Shown here piece by piece: positions 24,599 to 33,286 of a stretch of DNA of 49,766 nucleotides (its first letter is position 1; the number at the start of each line of letters is the position of its first letter). Source of the stretch: Ruminococcus sp. GTDB taxonomy: Bacteria; Bacillota; Clostridia; Oscillospirales; Ruminococcaceae. The notes beneath the pieces were generated by a model, which saw nothing but the letters and a program-made list of their open reading frames with translations, made no database searches and was not told where the DNA came from. The stretch is from contig JAFSBM010000222.1 of NCBI GenBank assembly GCA_017437285.1, positions 1 to 49,766 on the forward strand. The letters run 5' to 3'. Both the position numbers and the translations under genes were made by a program.

Positions 24599-24910
24599 TT
24601 AAGCCTTGATTGCTTCAATCTTAACCTGTGTGTAAGGCTGTCTGTGGCCCTGCTTCTTCTTCTCGCCCTTCTTTGGCTTGTAAGTGAATACAGTAACCTT
24701 CTTAGCCTTGCCGTTCTTAAGAACCTTAGCTTCAACAGCTGCACCATCAACATAGGGAGTTCCTACCTTGATGCCGTCCTCAGCACCGAGAGCAACAACC
24801 TTATCGAAAGTAACTGTGTCGTCAGCCTCAACTGCGAGCTTTTCGATGAAGATGATATCTCCCTCATTTACCTGATACTGCTTTCCGCCTGTTTCAATAA
24901 CTGCGTACAT
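24599..24910 (-). CDS. rplU: 50S ribosomal protein L21
   Basis: A 103-residue L21 with the start placed at 24910 ([14 protein letters not shown]): this gives the usual family length and has AGGTG 7 nt upstream. An in-frame ATG 12 codons earlier exists, but the extra residues do not belong to the family. The C-terminus has the [20 protein letters not shown] segment typical of L21. It is the first gene of rplU-prp-rpmA and has a long structured leader. Confidence 0.96.
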   Translation of the reverse strand: MYAVIETGGKQYQVNEGDIIFIEKLAVEADDTVTFDKVVALGAEDGIKVGTPYVDGAAVEAKVLKNGKAKKVTVFTYKPKKGEKKKQGHRQPYTQVKIEAIKA

Positions 24911-25020
24911 TTTCGGCACCTGCCTTTTCATAAAACTCGCTACCACAGGCGTGTTTGCACAGCTTTAAAGGGCATTTCTAAAAACCATCTGTATGCCCTT
25001 ATAGCCTGTCAGTATGCGGC
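24911..25020 (-). promoter_or_regulatory. Structured leader of rplU (L21-leader candidate)
   Basis: Between the promoter and rplU the transcript has about 110 nt. An AAGGGCAT/ATGCCCTT hairpin (about 24968-25003) is clear. Rfam has an 'L21 leader' family in Firmicutes that autoregulates this operon; the position fits, but I cannot confirm the match. Confidence 0.5.
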
Positions 25021-25027
25021 AATTATT

Positions 25028-25056
25028 ATTCTATCATACTTTTCCCGATTTGTCAA
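25028..25056 (-). promoter_or_regulatory. Promoter of rplU-prp-rpmA
   Basis: On the minus strand TTGACA (25051-25056), 17 bp, TAGAAT (25028-25033). It is near consensus, as expected for ribosomal genes. Confidence 0.85.
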
Positions 25057-25088
25057 GGGCTTTTTGAGATTTTTCCAAAATAATCTTT

Positions 25089-27095
25089 TTATATCATAAC
25101 AATTATATTTTTAACAGTTCTGTTTATTATCGTTTCTTCAACCCACTTTAATTCTTTATGTCTTTCAGGTGAATTATGCTGTCCATACCAATAGTAATGC
25201 CAATGCCCCCTTCTATAATGCATACCTATTTCAGTCGGTCTTGTTTTAAGATCTGAATATTTTATAACTTTATAATCTGAAGTCGATTTCACGTTATAAT
25301 CTATAATTCCAACTGAATTTGATAAAGGAGTATTCTTTTCATTCTTTTGTTGCCATTTCGATAATGATTTATTTCCAATATCCATTTCATTTGATTCAAA
25401 TATTTTTTCTGCTACTATAGATGTTATTATCCAAAACATTTTTATCAAACCATCATATTCAAACAACGGGGAAAATAAGTACTCTTCAACTTTTATTGAC
25501 AATTGTACACTTTTCCATTTTTCTTTGTAATGACGAAAAATGAGTTTTTGATTTTTCAAATCAACATCTACAACAAGAACATCAAAAAAACATCGCATTT
25601 CATTTTGTGGTAAATATGCAAATTTTTTTATATACTTACCTTGAATCGTATGTAGAAATTTAGCATCAGCTATTACTGATTCGTCTTTTAATGTATAGAA
25701 TATTCCCTTTGTTTCACTAAAAGACGATAACCTTGCAATAGAGAAATCTGCACTACTTTCACAATTTTTCTGTTCATAGGTATTTTTTGGAGTGTTATCG
25801 TTAAGCTTTTCAGGATTAATAAACAAATCCATAGTTCTTTCTGCAACAAGCTTTAATGTTTTAATATAATCGCTATAGGTTGCTTTGTTCAGCATATTGT
25901 AATAGGGATACACTCTATAATGACCCCTATATCGAATTATATTTTCAAAAAAGTCAATATAATACATTTTAAGTTTGCACAGTTTAGTTATCTGCTCGAG
26001 TTTTTCATCAATCGCAGAAGAAATAACAACATTATCATTTCCATATTCAACTATTTCATCGCAAATTTCTGGATTTAAAACAGATACCGAACAATGCACT
26101 TTTGATATAGGATTGAAAAAAGATATTAGTTTAACAGGAATCCTCAACAAAGATGATTCATCAGAAGAAATATCCAACTTGAAATACAATTTTCCGTATT
26201 TATAACCTACAGTATTATTTTTTAATCGTATAAAACATTTTTCCTTTTTCTCGCTATCAGCAAATAAAAATATATCTGGAATCAATTTAGAACTATATTT
26301 ACATTTAATATAACCATACGGCACAATATCATAATAATTATTAATCAAAAACGAACGCACTTTATTTTCTATATGATTTGAAATGTATTCCATTCTTTCA
26401 AGCTTATTTATTTGACGATGTATATTTTCACCATTACCTACAATCTCACTTCCCATTTGATTGAAATAAACCGTTCTTAATCCAAATGTATTCAAATTAT
26501 CTCTCGAATCTATTTCTAAAAATCTTTCTTCAATTAATTCAGCTTGACGTAGAATTTCTTTATTAGAATTCAGTAAAACACCTATCAATTTATTTTTTCG
26601 TTTGGGATATTTTATTTTAGCTACCAAATAAATATATATCGTTTTATTTCTATATTCATATTCAAAAATAGTAAATATAGGTGAATATTCAAGTGCAATT
26701 GATTTGCTTGTTTTAATTTTTTTATCTTTAGCTATATTTTGCTCTTTTGTAACTTTGGTAGTTTTCTTTTTAGGCTTTGACTTTTCATAATATGGGGCAT
26801 TTTCATAATTATGGGTATTAAAACCCAAACTTTTAACGCTATTAATATTGTTAATTATTTTTCCTTTATATTTACTAAAATTAAATGCAACATTATAACT
26901 CGCAACAACATCACCAGAATAAAAAGAAACATAAGAAAATCTCGAAAAATCATCTCTTTCTATGCAACTTAAAACCTCATTTATTTCATTTAATGCCTTA
27001 AGCTTTATTCCTATATATTTATTTTCTGTTATTTTTACGCAATATACCCAGTTCTTACGTTTTAATTCATAAATCCTATTCACAACAATATCCAT
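25089..27095 (-). CDS. Unknown AT-rich 668-residue protein with C-terminal HxRRGHWHxYWxG module
   Basis: I do not recognise the protein as a whole. It is Lys/Ile/Asn/Tyr-rich. The N-terminal 100 residues look beta-rich, then comes a Lys-rich stretch (PKKKTTKVTKEQNIAKDKK, about 108-126), then a long mixed body. The last 45 residues contain MHYRRGHWHYYWYG then KELKWVEETIIN, which closely resembles what I remember of the C-terminus of the anti-CRISPR protein AcrVA2 and of many uncharacterised plasmid and phage proteins. Base composition (20-33% GC in lines counted by hand) is far below the neighbours (about 45%), suggesting horizontal transfer. AGGAAG lies 8 nt before the start. It is alone between a terminator and the rplU promoter. 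Confidence 0.75.
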   Translation of the reverse strand: MDIVVNRIYELKRKNWVYCVKITENKYIGIKLKALNEINEVLSCIERDDFSRFSYVSFYSGDVVASYNVAFNFSKYKGKIINNINSVKSLGFNTHNYENAPYYEKSKPKKKTTKVTKEQNIAKDKKIKTSKSIALEYSPIFTIFEYEYRNKTIYIYLVAKIKYPKRKNKLIGVLLNSNKEILRQAELIEERFLEIDSRDNLNTFGLRTVYFNQMGSEIVGNGENIHRQINKLERMEYISNHIENKVRSFLINNYYDIVPYGYIKCKYSSKLIPDIFLFADSEKKEKCFIRLKNNTVGYKYGKLYFKLDISSDESSLLRIPVKLISFFNPISKVHCSVSVLNPEICDEIVEYGNDNVVISSAIDEKLEQITKLCKLKMYYIDFFENIIRYRGHYRVYPYYNMLNKATYSDYIKTLKLVAERTMDLFINPEKLNDNTPKNTYEQKNCESSADFSIARLSSFSETKGIFYTLKDESVIADAKFLHTIQGKYIKKFAYLPQNEMRCFFDVLVVDVDLKNQKLIFRHYKEKWKSVQLSIKVEEYLFSPLFEYDGLIKMFWIITSIVAEKIFESNEMDIGNKSLSKWQQKNEKNTPLSNSVGIIDYNVKSTSDYKVIKYSDLKTRPTEIGMHYRRGHWHYYWYGQHNSPERHKELKWVEETIINRTVKNIIVMI

Positions 27096-27143
27096 AACAT
27101 TAACTTCCTATTGAAATTTCATAATGAAATTAATAATAAAACT

Positions 27144-27176
27144 CATGGGAATTAAGCTAAAAACCTAATTCCCATG
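27144..27176 (-). terminator. Terminator of the 27190-28404 gene
   Basis: CATGGGAATTA (27144-27154) and TAATTCCCATG (27166-27176) form a perfect 11-bp stem, followed by AGTTTTATTATT on the minus strand. Confidence 0.75.
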
Positions 27177-27189
27177 ATCAACACAGTAA

Positions 27190-28404
27190 TTACCAAGCTC
27201 TGTACTTCTCAGAAGCTACTCTGTAAGCTGTTCCGGGAACATACATATCCTTAGGTGAAAGTTCAGATGTCTTGCCCTCCTGCTCAGCCTTTTCCTTAGC
27301 TGAAAGAACGAGATTTCTCAGTTCTCTGTAAGCAACAGAACCTCTTACGATGTTCTGAACATGCTCCTGCGGAGGCTGTGTGCTGAGGTATTCAATAACT
27401 GTCTGCTGAATGTAGAAGTATGAACGGAGCTGAGTTTTCTTGAACTCAATGTTATTTTCGCCGTCGATGAAGAACAGGCTGTCGCCCTCCTGATAGCCAA
27501 GAGTAAGCTTTGCCATAATCTCAGGAACGAAAATTCTGATTTCGGAAGCAAGGTCAGCATTGCCTGTCTTTTCCTCAAGCTCCTTAACCATTGCTGTGTA
27601 CTCATCCTGACTCTTAATCTGAGCAAGCTTGCCAAGAACGAATGCTGCACCGTCAACTACTGTTTCCTTCTTGAATGGACAGTTGTCGTCAGCCTGATTG
27701 ATGAAAATAGCACACTGCTTTTCACATCTGAATGTATTCTCAGCGTCCCATGAACCAACGTACTCCTCAAAGTACTTTGAAAGCTCAGTGCATACAGAAC
27801 CGTTGATTCTTACCTCGATAATCTGTCTGTCCTTGTGCTTTGCAAGGTAAATTCTCAGCCAGTAGTACTTCTTTGAACCGAGATACTTAGGCATTTCATT
27901 GAGAATGAAATTGATAATCATTACAGGATCGCCCTTTTCAGCCGCACCGATTCTAACGATAGACTGTGCGTACATATCAAAAGTATAGCGATTTCCGAGA
28001 TAGCCTGCGGGAACTTTCATAGGATTCTTCTTCTGCATTGACTGGTCAAGAGGATGCCATGTTGCACCGTAGAAAATATCAACAGCCATTTTTGCAGCTT
28101 CCTCAAAAGTCTTGCCCTGTGCGTCAACGGGGTCCATAAGAGGCTCATCGAAATCATCATGATTTACAACGAACATTACCTGTAAAAGCTTTGTTTCTTC
28201 TTTATCCTGAACATTTCCAATTCTTACGTCAACTGTATAACCTCTGGGCATAATGATACATCCGTCATAAACATTGCCCTTTTCCAGTTTTTTATCCAGA
28301 GCTGCAAGTACAAGCTCCTGATATGCTGAATTATCAACCTTTGTTTCAGCATTTGTATTTGTTTTCTTCTCCTCAGTCTGATTTTTCTTCTTAAATAATG
28401 CCAC
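27190..28404 (-). CDS. Unknown conserved cytoplasmic protein
   Basis: A protein of about 404 residues with no signal peptide or membrane helix. The GTG at 28404 is the best start (MALFKKKNQTEEKK): AAGGAG lies 10 nt upstream, whereas the ATG at 28425 has no ribosome site and the one at 28413 touches the AAGGAG. After a short charged, Thr/Asn-rich N-terminus the protein is a mixed alpha/beta body, with VFVVNHDDFDEPLMDPVDAQG-like and YYWLRIYLAKHKDRQIIEVR stretches and a C-terminal helical part. I do not recognise the family. Codon use is like the core genes, so it is resident, unlike its AT-rich neighbour. Confidence 0.75.
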   Translation of the reverse strand: MALFKKKNQTEEKKTNTNAETKVDNSAYQELVLAALDKKLEKGNVYDGCIIMPRGYTVDVRIGNVQDKEETKLLQVMFVVNHDDFDEPLMDPVDAQGKTFEEAAKMAVDIFYGATWHPLDQSMQKKNPMKVPAGYLGNRYTFDMYAQSIVRIGAAEKGDPVMIINFILNEMPKYLGSKKYYWLRIYLAKHKDRQIIEVRINGSVCTELSKYFEEYVGSWDAENTFRCEKQCAIFINQADDNCPFKKETVVDGAAFVLGKLAQIKSQDEYTAMVKELEEKTGNADLASEIRIFVPEIMAKLTLGYQEGDSLFFIDGENNIEFKKTQLRSYFYIQQTVIEYLSTQPPQEHVQNIVRGSVAYRELRNLVLSAKEKAEQEGKTSELSPKDMYVPGTAYRVASEKYRAW

Positions 28405-28475
28405 TTTAATCATTCTCCTTGTCATTTTATGTATTTCTCCGCCGTCATACAGTGCCTGCTGACTTTGCGGAGCTT

Positions 28476-28499
28476 TAAAACGGTAAGCTTACCGATTTA
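28476..28499. promoter_or_regulatory. Palindrome between prmA and the downstream gene
   Basis: TAAAACGGTAAGCTTACCGATTTA contains a perfect 14-bp palindrome (CGGTAAGCTTACCG). As RNA it could be a short hairpin followed by TTTTAAA on the minus strand. A second inverted repeat, GGAGCGTCGCTCC, lies near 28514. It is either the terminator of prmA or an operator. Confidence 0.5.
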
Positions 28500-28547
28500 A
28501 CCTTGATTTGCGGAGCGACGCTCCTTTGGCGGATTGTGAAATTCCGC

Positions 28548-29510
28548 TTAAATTGTGTATTCAGCAGCCGCCCAGCCTTCCTTGACGCTGACCTGTTTTC
28601 TGATAAAGCCAACGCTTTCAACGGCTGTGAGGACTTCCTCCATACGCTCCTCGATTATACCTGAAATAATGAGGGTTCCGCCCTTTTTGATATAGCGGAG
28701 GAAGAACTCCTTCATTGCAATAAGCACATCGGCAACGATATTTGCCGTAATCATATCGTATTTTCCGTCAATTTCATCGGCAAGAGCCTCATCGGAAAGG
28801 ATATTTCCGAAATATGTCTTGTACTGCTCAGATGTGATATTGTTTTTCTCAGCGTTTTCCATAGCTGTTGCAGCGGCATTTTCTTCAATATCCACCGCCA
28901 CAGCACTTTCTGCACCCATAAGTATAGCCGCAATTGAAAGTATACCGCTTCCGCAGCCAAGGTCAAGAACCTTATCGCCTTTATTAACGGATTTTTCGAT
29001 AATTTCAAGACAGAGTCTTGTGGTATGATGCTGACCTGTTCCGAAACTTGACGCAGGGTCAATTTCTAAAATAATTCTGCTGTCATCGGAATATTCCTCC
29101 CATGAGGGCTTTACAGCAAGCTTATCGCCTACGGTAAAGGGCTTGAAATACTGTTTCCAGTTATTTGCCCAGTCCTCCTCACGTATATCGGAAAGCTCTG
29201 CTTCAAGTCTGCCGTAGATATTTTCCGTATCAGCGGCTTTCATATCAGCCAGCATTGACTTTACCGACATAAGCATATCAGCACCCTGTTCATTGCCCGG
29301 GAGATATACCGTCACGCAGGTTTCGCAGTTTGCAAGTCCCATAAGGTCGTCGTCGATATAGTCCCATTGTCCGTTCTTGTTATCAAGAAACTCCTTGAAA
29401 TCCTCGGAATCCTTAATAACGAACCCCTTTACACCGATATCCATAAGCTTTGCACAAAGCAGCTCAATTCCATCGGCGGAGGTATAGATATTTACCTCTG
29501 TCCATTCCAT
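28548..29510 (-). CDS. prmA: Ribosomal protein L11 methyltransferase
   Basis: A 320-residue PrmA, which methylates L11 using S-adenosylmethionine. The N-terminal substrate-recognition domain (MEWTEVNIYTSADGIELLCAKL) is followed by a linker with EEDWANNWKQYFKPF. The Rossmann methyltransferase domain has IDPASSFGTGQHHTTRLCLE (about 143-162), VLDLGCGSGILSIAA (SAM motif I) and ITANIVADVLI (the N-x-x-x family motif). It lies 17 bp after the dockerin-peptidase gene on the same strand, a curious pairing of a secreted protein and a housekeeping methyltransferase. Confidence 0.95.
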   Translation of the reverse strand: MEWTEVNIYTSADGIELLCAKLMDIGVKGFVIKDSEDFKEFLDNKNGQWDYIDDDLMGLANCETCVTVYLPGNEQGADMLMSVKSMLADMKAADTENIYGRLEAELSDIREEDWANNWKQYFKPFTVGDKLAVKPSWEEYSDDSRIILEIDPASSFGTGQHHTTRLCLEIIEKSVNKGDKVLDLGCGSGILSIAAILMGAESAVAVDIEENAAATAMENAEKNNITSEQYKTYFGNILSDEALADEIDGKYDMITANIVADVLIAMKEFFLRYIKKGGTLIISGIIEERMEEVLTAVESVGFIRKQVSVKEGWAAAEYTI

Positions 29511-29527
29511 TGAAAAATCCTCCTGTA

Positions 29528-30919
29528 TTATACTATTGTCAGATACTCCCTTACGTCATTCAGGTCGGTCATTCCGTCACCGTTTATATCAGCAGCATAA
29601 AGCTGAACTGCGGTGAGAACAGATATACCATTTGGGAGCTGTTCTTTCTGCTGTAAAAATGAATTCAGCAGCGATAAATCATATTTATCCACATTTCCGT
29701 CATTATTTATGTCACCCTTTGCATGCAAATGGGCTTCTGTCTTTTTCAGATACTTCATATCAACCCAGCCGCTTATATCAATGGAAGCAACAAAGCCATA
29801 GCCGTCTACAACCTTAACGATATTGATTACATCGCCATTTCGCAGATTGTAAACAACCTCGCCTTTTCCCTGCTCCGAATAAACAGCAGTAGATTCCTCA
29901 GCTGAAACATAATGCTCGCCAATGCTCTGGAGAACCTCAGCTTCAAAGGAAACCTCAGCCTTATCATCCCCTGCCTCGGCTGTAATCACGATTTCGTATT
30001 TACCCGGGGTAAGTGCATCATAAGCTGATGTGTCCACGGTAATCAAATCGGAAGTTACCATATCCACAGTCTGTGACCAGCTGCCCTTTTCCTCATCTTT
30101 TCCGCTTACGGTAACAGTTCCGCCTGTAAGGTCAAGCTCCTCACCGAACTGGAAAATCGTTCTGTCAGGCATTGAAGCTATTTCAACTTTAAGGGGAGCG
30201 TTATCCTCCACGGAAGCGTGGGGAGCATTTGTGCCTTTCAGCATCCAGAATTCTCCCTGTAAGCCGTTGGGATAAGCCTCGTATAAATTGTGAGTATCAA
30301 ATGCAGGGTCGCACATTGTAATTGAACCGTCTGCACCTGCACTTTCAATGTATACCCAATGGTAGCCGCCATTGTTTACTCTTGCGATAATATGCCAGCC
30401 CTCCGCCATAAGAGCGTTTATCTCCTCGGCAACGGCTGATTTTTCAGTATTCTGAAAATATCTGTCAGCTCCGAAAGTAATGTTGGGGATAATTGTATTG
30501 ATTGTTCCCCAGCTTGCAATTGCTCCGTCGTAGCTGAAACCATTTGCATTTGTATAGGCATTTGCAAGCACACCGGGGTTAAACTGCTCAATACTTGTAA
30601 TGCCCATATTTGTCATAGCTGTGCTGTCGATTGAACCCGAATGTACTGCCATAATGGCAAGGGAAGTCAGCAGACAGCCTGAACTTCTTATTGTTGTACC
30701 GCCCATGGGAGTTTCACTCCAGCGTGGGTCCATCTGACTCCAGTCACGGTACTCCTCCAAAACAGAAACATTTGAAAATTCTGCAACTGCAATTTCACCC
30801 GTTACGGCAGTTTCCTCGGAAACAACCTCAACCGCCATAGCAGACGGAACTGCACAGTATGCCGCAGTAAGAACTGCTGCAAATAAACTCATAATTTTTT
30901 TACACTGCATTGGTATCAC
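29528..30919 (-). CDS. Secreted C39-like cysteine peptidase with dockerin domain
   Basis: A 463-residue exported protein. A signal peptide ends about residue 29 (...YCAVPSAMA). The papain-like C39_2 domain (about 55-225) has the usual DWSQMDPRWSETPMG opening, then SSGCLLTSLAIM with the catalytic Cys, HWVYIESAG with the His, and a later Asp. An Ig-like domain follows (about 240-330), then an SH3b-like domain (about 340-395), and a type I dockerin (about 402-463) with two calcium loops, GDINNDGNVDKYD and ADINGDGMTDLND. The dockerin should tether it to a cohesin scaffold. Substrate unknown: processing of scaffold or surface proteins, or a defensive role, are possible. Confidence 0.88.
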   Translation of the reverse strand: MIPMQCKKIMSLFAAVLTAAYCAVPSAMAVEVVSEETAVTGEIAVAEFSNVSVLEEYRDWSQMDPRWSETPMGGTTIRSSGCLLTSLAIMAVHSGSIDSTAMTNMGITSIEQFNPGVLANAYTNANGFSYDGAIASWGTINTIIPNITFGADRYFQNTEKSAVAEEINALMAEGWHIIARVNNGGYHWVYIESAGADGSITMCDPAFDTHNLYEAYPNGLQGEFWMLKGTNAPHASVEDNAPLKVEIASMPDRTIFQFGEELDLTGGTVTVSGKDEEKGSWSQTVDMVTSDLITVDTSAYDALTPGKYEIVITAEAGDDKAEVSFEAEVLQSIGEHYVSAEESTAVYSEQGKGEVVYNLRNGDVINIVKVVDGYGFVASIDISGWVDMKYLKKTEAHLHAKGDINNDGNVDKYDLSLLNSFLQQKEQLPNGISVLTAVQLYAADINGDGMTDLNDVREYLTIV

Positions 30920-31034
30920 TCCATTTCATTAACAAGGGTAACTATTTTCTTTCCCTCTCGTGAAAAAATGATTCCCACAGCCCCCATACATATCGCTCCG
31001 TCAACTTCTCTTTATTTTTCCTTGAGGAGCAAAA

Positions 31035-33284
31035 TTATGTCGTGCGTTTTCTTTTATTTCTTTTGGCTTTACGCTCAGCCTTTACAGCCTCTCCGTATGC
31101 CTTATACGCATCTATATATGTCGTTATCGCCTTTGTCTTGTCCTCCTCTGTAAGCTCACATCCGCCGTACTGTGATTTTTCAAAGAGCAGAGTCACAGCA
31201 GAAATATCCGCAGAGGATTTTTTGTAAATTGCATTTTCAGCCTCGTGTGCCGTTGATGTACGGGGAATTCCATACACCTTGCATAAACGACGCATAACAG
31301 CCTCTGTCGCTTTATCAGGGGTTTTTCTTCTGACAATCATCAAGAAAATTCCGTGTGTCAGAACAGGAGTCAGGAATATGAATAACAAAACTACAGCTGA
31401 GCAGCCGAGAATAATCAATCCCGATTTCATCAGAAGTGATGAAACATCTTCTTTTTCCTTTTCGATTTCACCCCATGTTCTTGTTGGCTCAAAGCACATC
31501 CAGCCGTAACCCTTTATGTAAAGTTCGGGGAAGCCGTGAGCGTCATTTGCTGTTACAATAAAGTTGTTTCCCTTGTCGTCAAGATATTGTGTCTGCATAT
31601 TAAAGCCCTCGCAGTATCTCGCTGGTATTCCTGCGGCTCTTGCAAGAAGCGTCATAGCCGTTGCATATTCATAGCAGACTCCCCTCTTTGTATCAAAGAG
31701 GAAATCCTCCACGTTTTCGCCCATTTCCTTACGATATGAAAGGTCATAGGTGTAGTCGTTTTCTATGAAGTACATTTCTAAAATTTTTGCCTTTTCATAA
31801 GGAGTATCCACATCATCAGTAAGCTCCTGTGCAAGCTCATAAATCTTTTTGCTGCCGCCGTAGTCAAGATAATTTTCCACAGCGTGTTCATATGCCTCTG
31901 CATTTTTCAGCAAAACCTGATTATATTTCTGAACTTCCTCGTCCTCACTTACAGGCAGAGCGTCATGTGCGTCATTGAGAAGCTGTTCGTAATCCTCGAT
32001 TTCGGCAAGAGCCTCTGCAAACGCCTTGCTCTTTTCCTGATTGAAGAAAACAGGGAGAACGTAGCTGTAACGAAAGGTATCGCCTGAGGAAAATTCGTCA
32101 TCGTGAGAAAAAACAATGCCTGATTTTGTAAGACCGTGAGTTCCATTGAATGTGGAAGAATTCATGGAAACTGCACCTGCGGGAACAGGGGCGGAATTCG
32201 TCCTGTTCGTAACCGCTGTTATTCTCATATCAAACTTTCTGTTCGGACTTATTGTAATATCCGCAAATTCTGTAAGGTCATACTTTTCCGCAAAATCGCT
32301 GTCATTCTTAACGGCACAAAGAACAGCCTGTGCAACTTCTCCGTCATAATATATGGAGAATGGCAGTTCTTCCTGATACCAGTAACGGCTGTCAATTTCA
32401 GAATACGACCATTTGTCGTTTTGGAAATTATATGATGTAAATGTTGATGTTTTAAGCTGTACCGCCTGAGGCGACGACGCATAATAAAAGGGTGTATTTC
32501 CCATATTGCGTCGGAACTGCTCACCGTCGGATTCATCCTGAAAAATGCCCAGCATATTGAGGAATCTATCAGTGAGGGCTTCAGCGTTAATCAACGTATC
32601 AATCATTGTTCTGTCGGCTTCAATGGGAGGTTTTGGGAAAAATGCCGCTAAAAGGGCAAAAAGCACCGTAAAAACCGCCGCAGAACGGAACATTTCAGGT
32701 CTGTCAACCGCCTTTGCGTCCTTTGTATCGGACATCTGTCGGAAATTTGCAAGAACTACAAAAAATCCCACACAAAGAGCAATGATAAAGCCGATTGCCA
32801 TTTCCTCATTTTCCTTACCATAAATTGAAAAGGGAATGATAAGTATAAGGAAATTCATAAAAAGTCTGTACCGCACTCGTGTAAAATAATAGATTACCGA
32901 GAGCATAAAAATAAGGAACAGCATGAAAATTGCAATTGTGTACCATTTATTGTACTGCATTACATTAACAGGCGTAAGAAACCACAATCCCCATGAAACA
33001 GGATATTTTTCGCTGCCTCGTTCAATAACTGCGGAAGAACCTGCAATAAATCCCGAAAACAGCAATATATAGGCAACTGCACCGATAATATGGTGCTTGT
33101 TTATAAAATCAAACAGACGGAAAATAAACCAGCCTGCCACGTAGGACACAATGGCATATTTCCACATATCAATGCTGCGGTAGTGATTCATAATTGACAT
33201 CATTGCAATCACAACATACAGCAAAACAGGGTCTGCAAGAGTTCTTATCAGAAATGCCTTTAAATCTTCTTTTCTTTCAGTCAT
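31035..33284 (-). CDS. Membrane transglutaminase-like protein (TgpA type)
   Basis: A 749-residue protein. The N-terminal 225 residues form about six membrane helices, a large extracellular part follows, and the transglutaminase-like core is near 495-610, with the catalytic Cys in TKRGVCYEYATAMTLLARAAG and the His in TANDAHGFPELYIKGYGW; CFEPTRTW completes it. Another membrane helix follows (about 630), then a cytoplasmic tail with a basic end (ERKAKRNKRKRTT). It resembles TgpA-type proteins, which are always found with MoxR ATPases and DUF58 proteins, as here. The role is unclear: a protease or transamidase acting outside the membrane. Confidence 0.92.
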   Translation of the reverse strand: MTERKEDLKAFLIRTLADPVLLYVVIAMMSIMNHYRSIDMWKYAIVSYVAGWFIFRLFDFINKHHIIGAVAYILLFSGFIAGSSAVIERGSEKYPVSWGLWFLTPVNVMQYNKWYTIAIFMLFLIFMLSVIYYFTRVRYRLFMNFLILIIPFSIYGKENEEMAIGFIIALCVGFFVVLANFRQMSDTKDAKAVDRPEMFRSAAVFTVLFALLAAFFPKPPIEADRTMIDTLINAEALTDRFLNMLGIFQDESDGEQFRRNMGNTPFYYASSPQAVQLKTSTFTSYNFQNDKWSYSEIDSRYWYQEELPFSIYYDGEVAQAVLCAVKNDSDFAEKYDLTEFADITISPNRKFDMRITAVTNRTNSAPVPAGAVSMNSSTFNGTHGLTKSGIVFSHDDEFSSGDTFRYSYVLPVFFNQEKSKAFAEALAEIEDYEQLLNDAHDALPVSEDEEVQKYNQVLLKNAEAYEHAVENYLDYGGSKKIYELAQELTDDVDTPYEKAKILEMYFIENDYTYDLSYRKEMGENVEDFLFDTKRGVCYEYATAMTLLARAAGIPARYCEGFNMQTQYLDDKGNNFIVTANDAHGFPELYIKGYGWMCFEPTRTWGEIEKEKEDVSSLLMKSGLIILGCSAVVLLFIFLTPVLTHGIFLMIVRRKTPDKATEAVMRRLCKVYGIPRTSTAHEAENAIYKKSSADISAVTLLFEKSQYGGCELTEEDKTKAITTYIDAYKAYGEAVKAERKAKRNKRKRTT

Positions 33285-33286
33285 AT

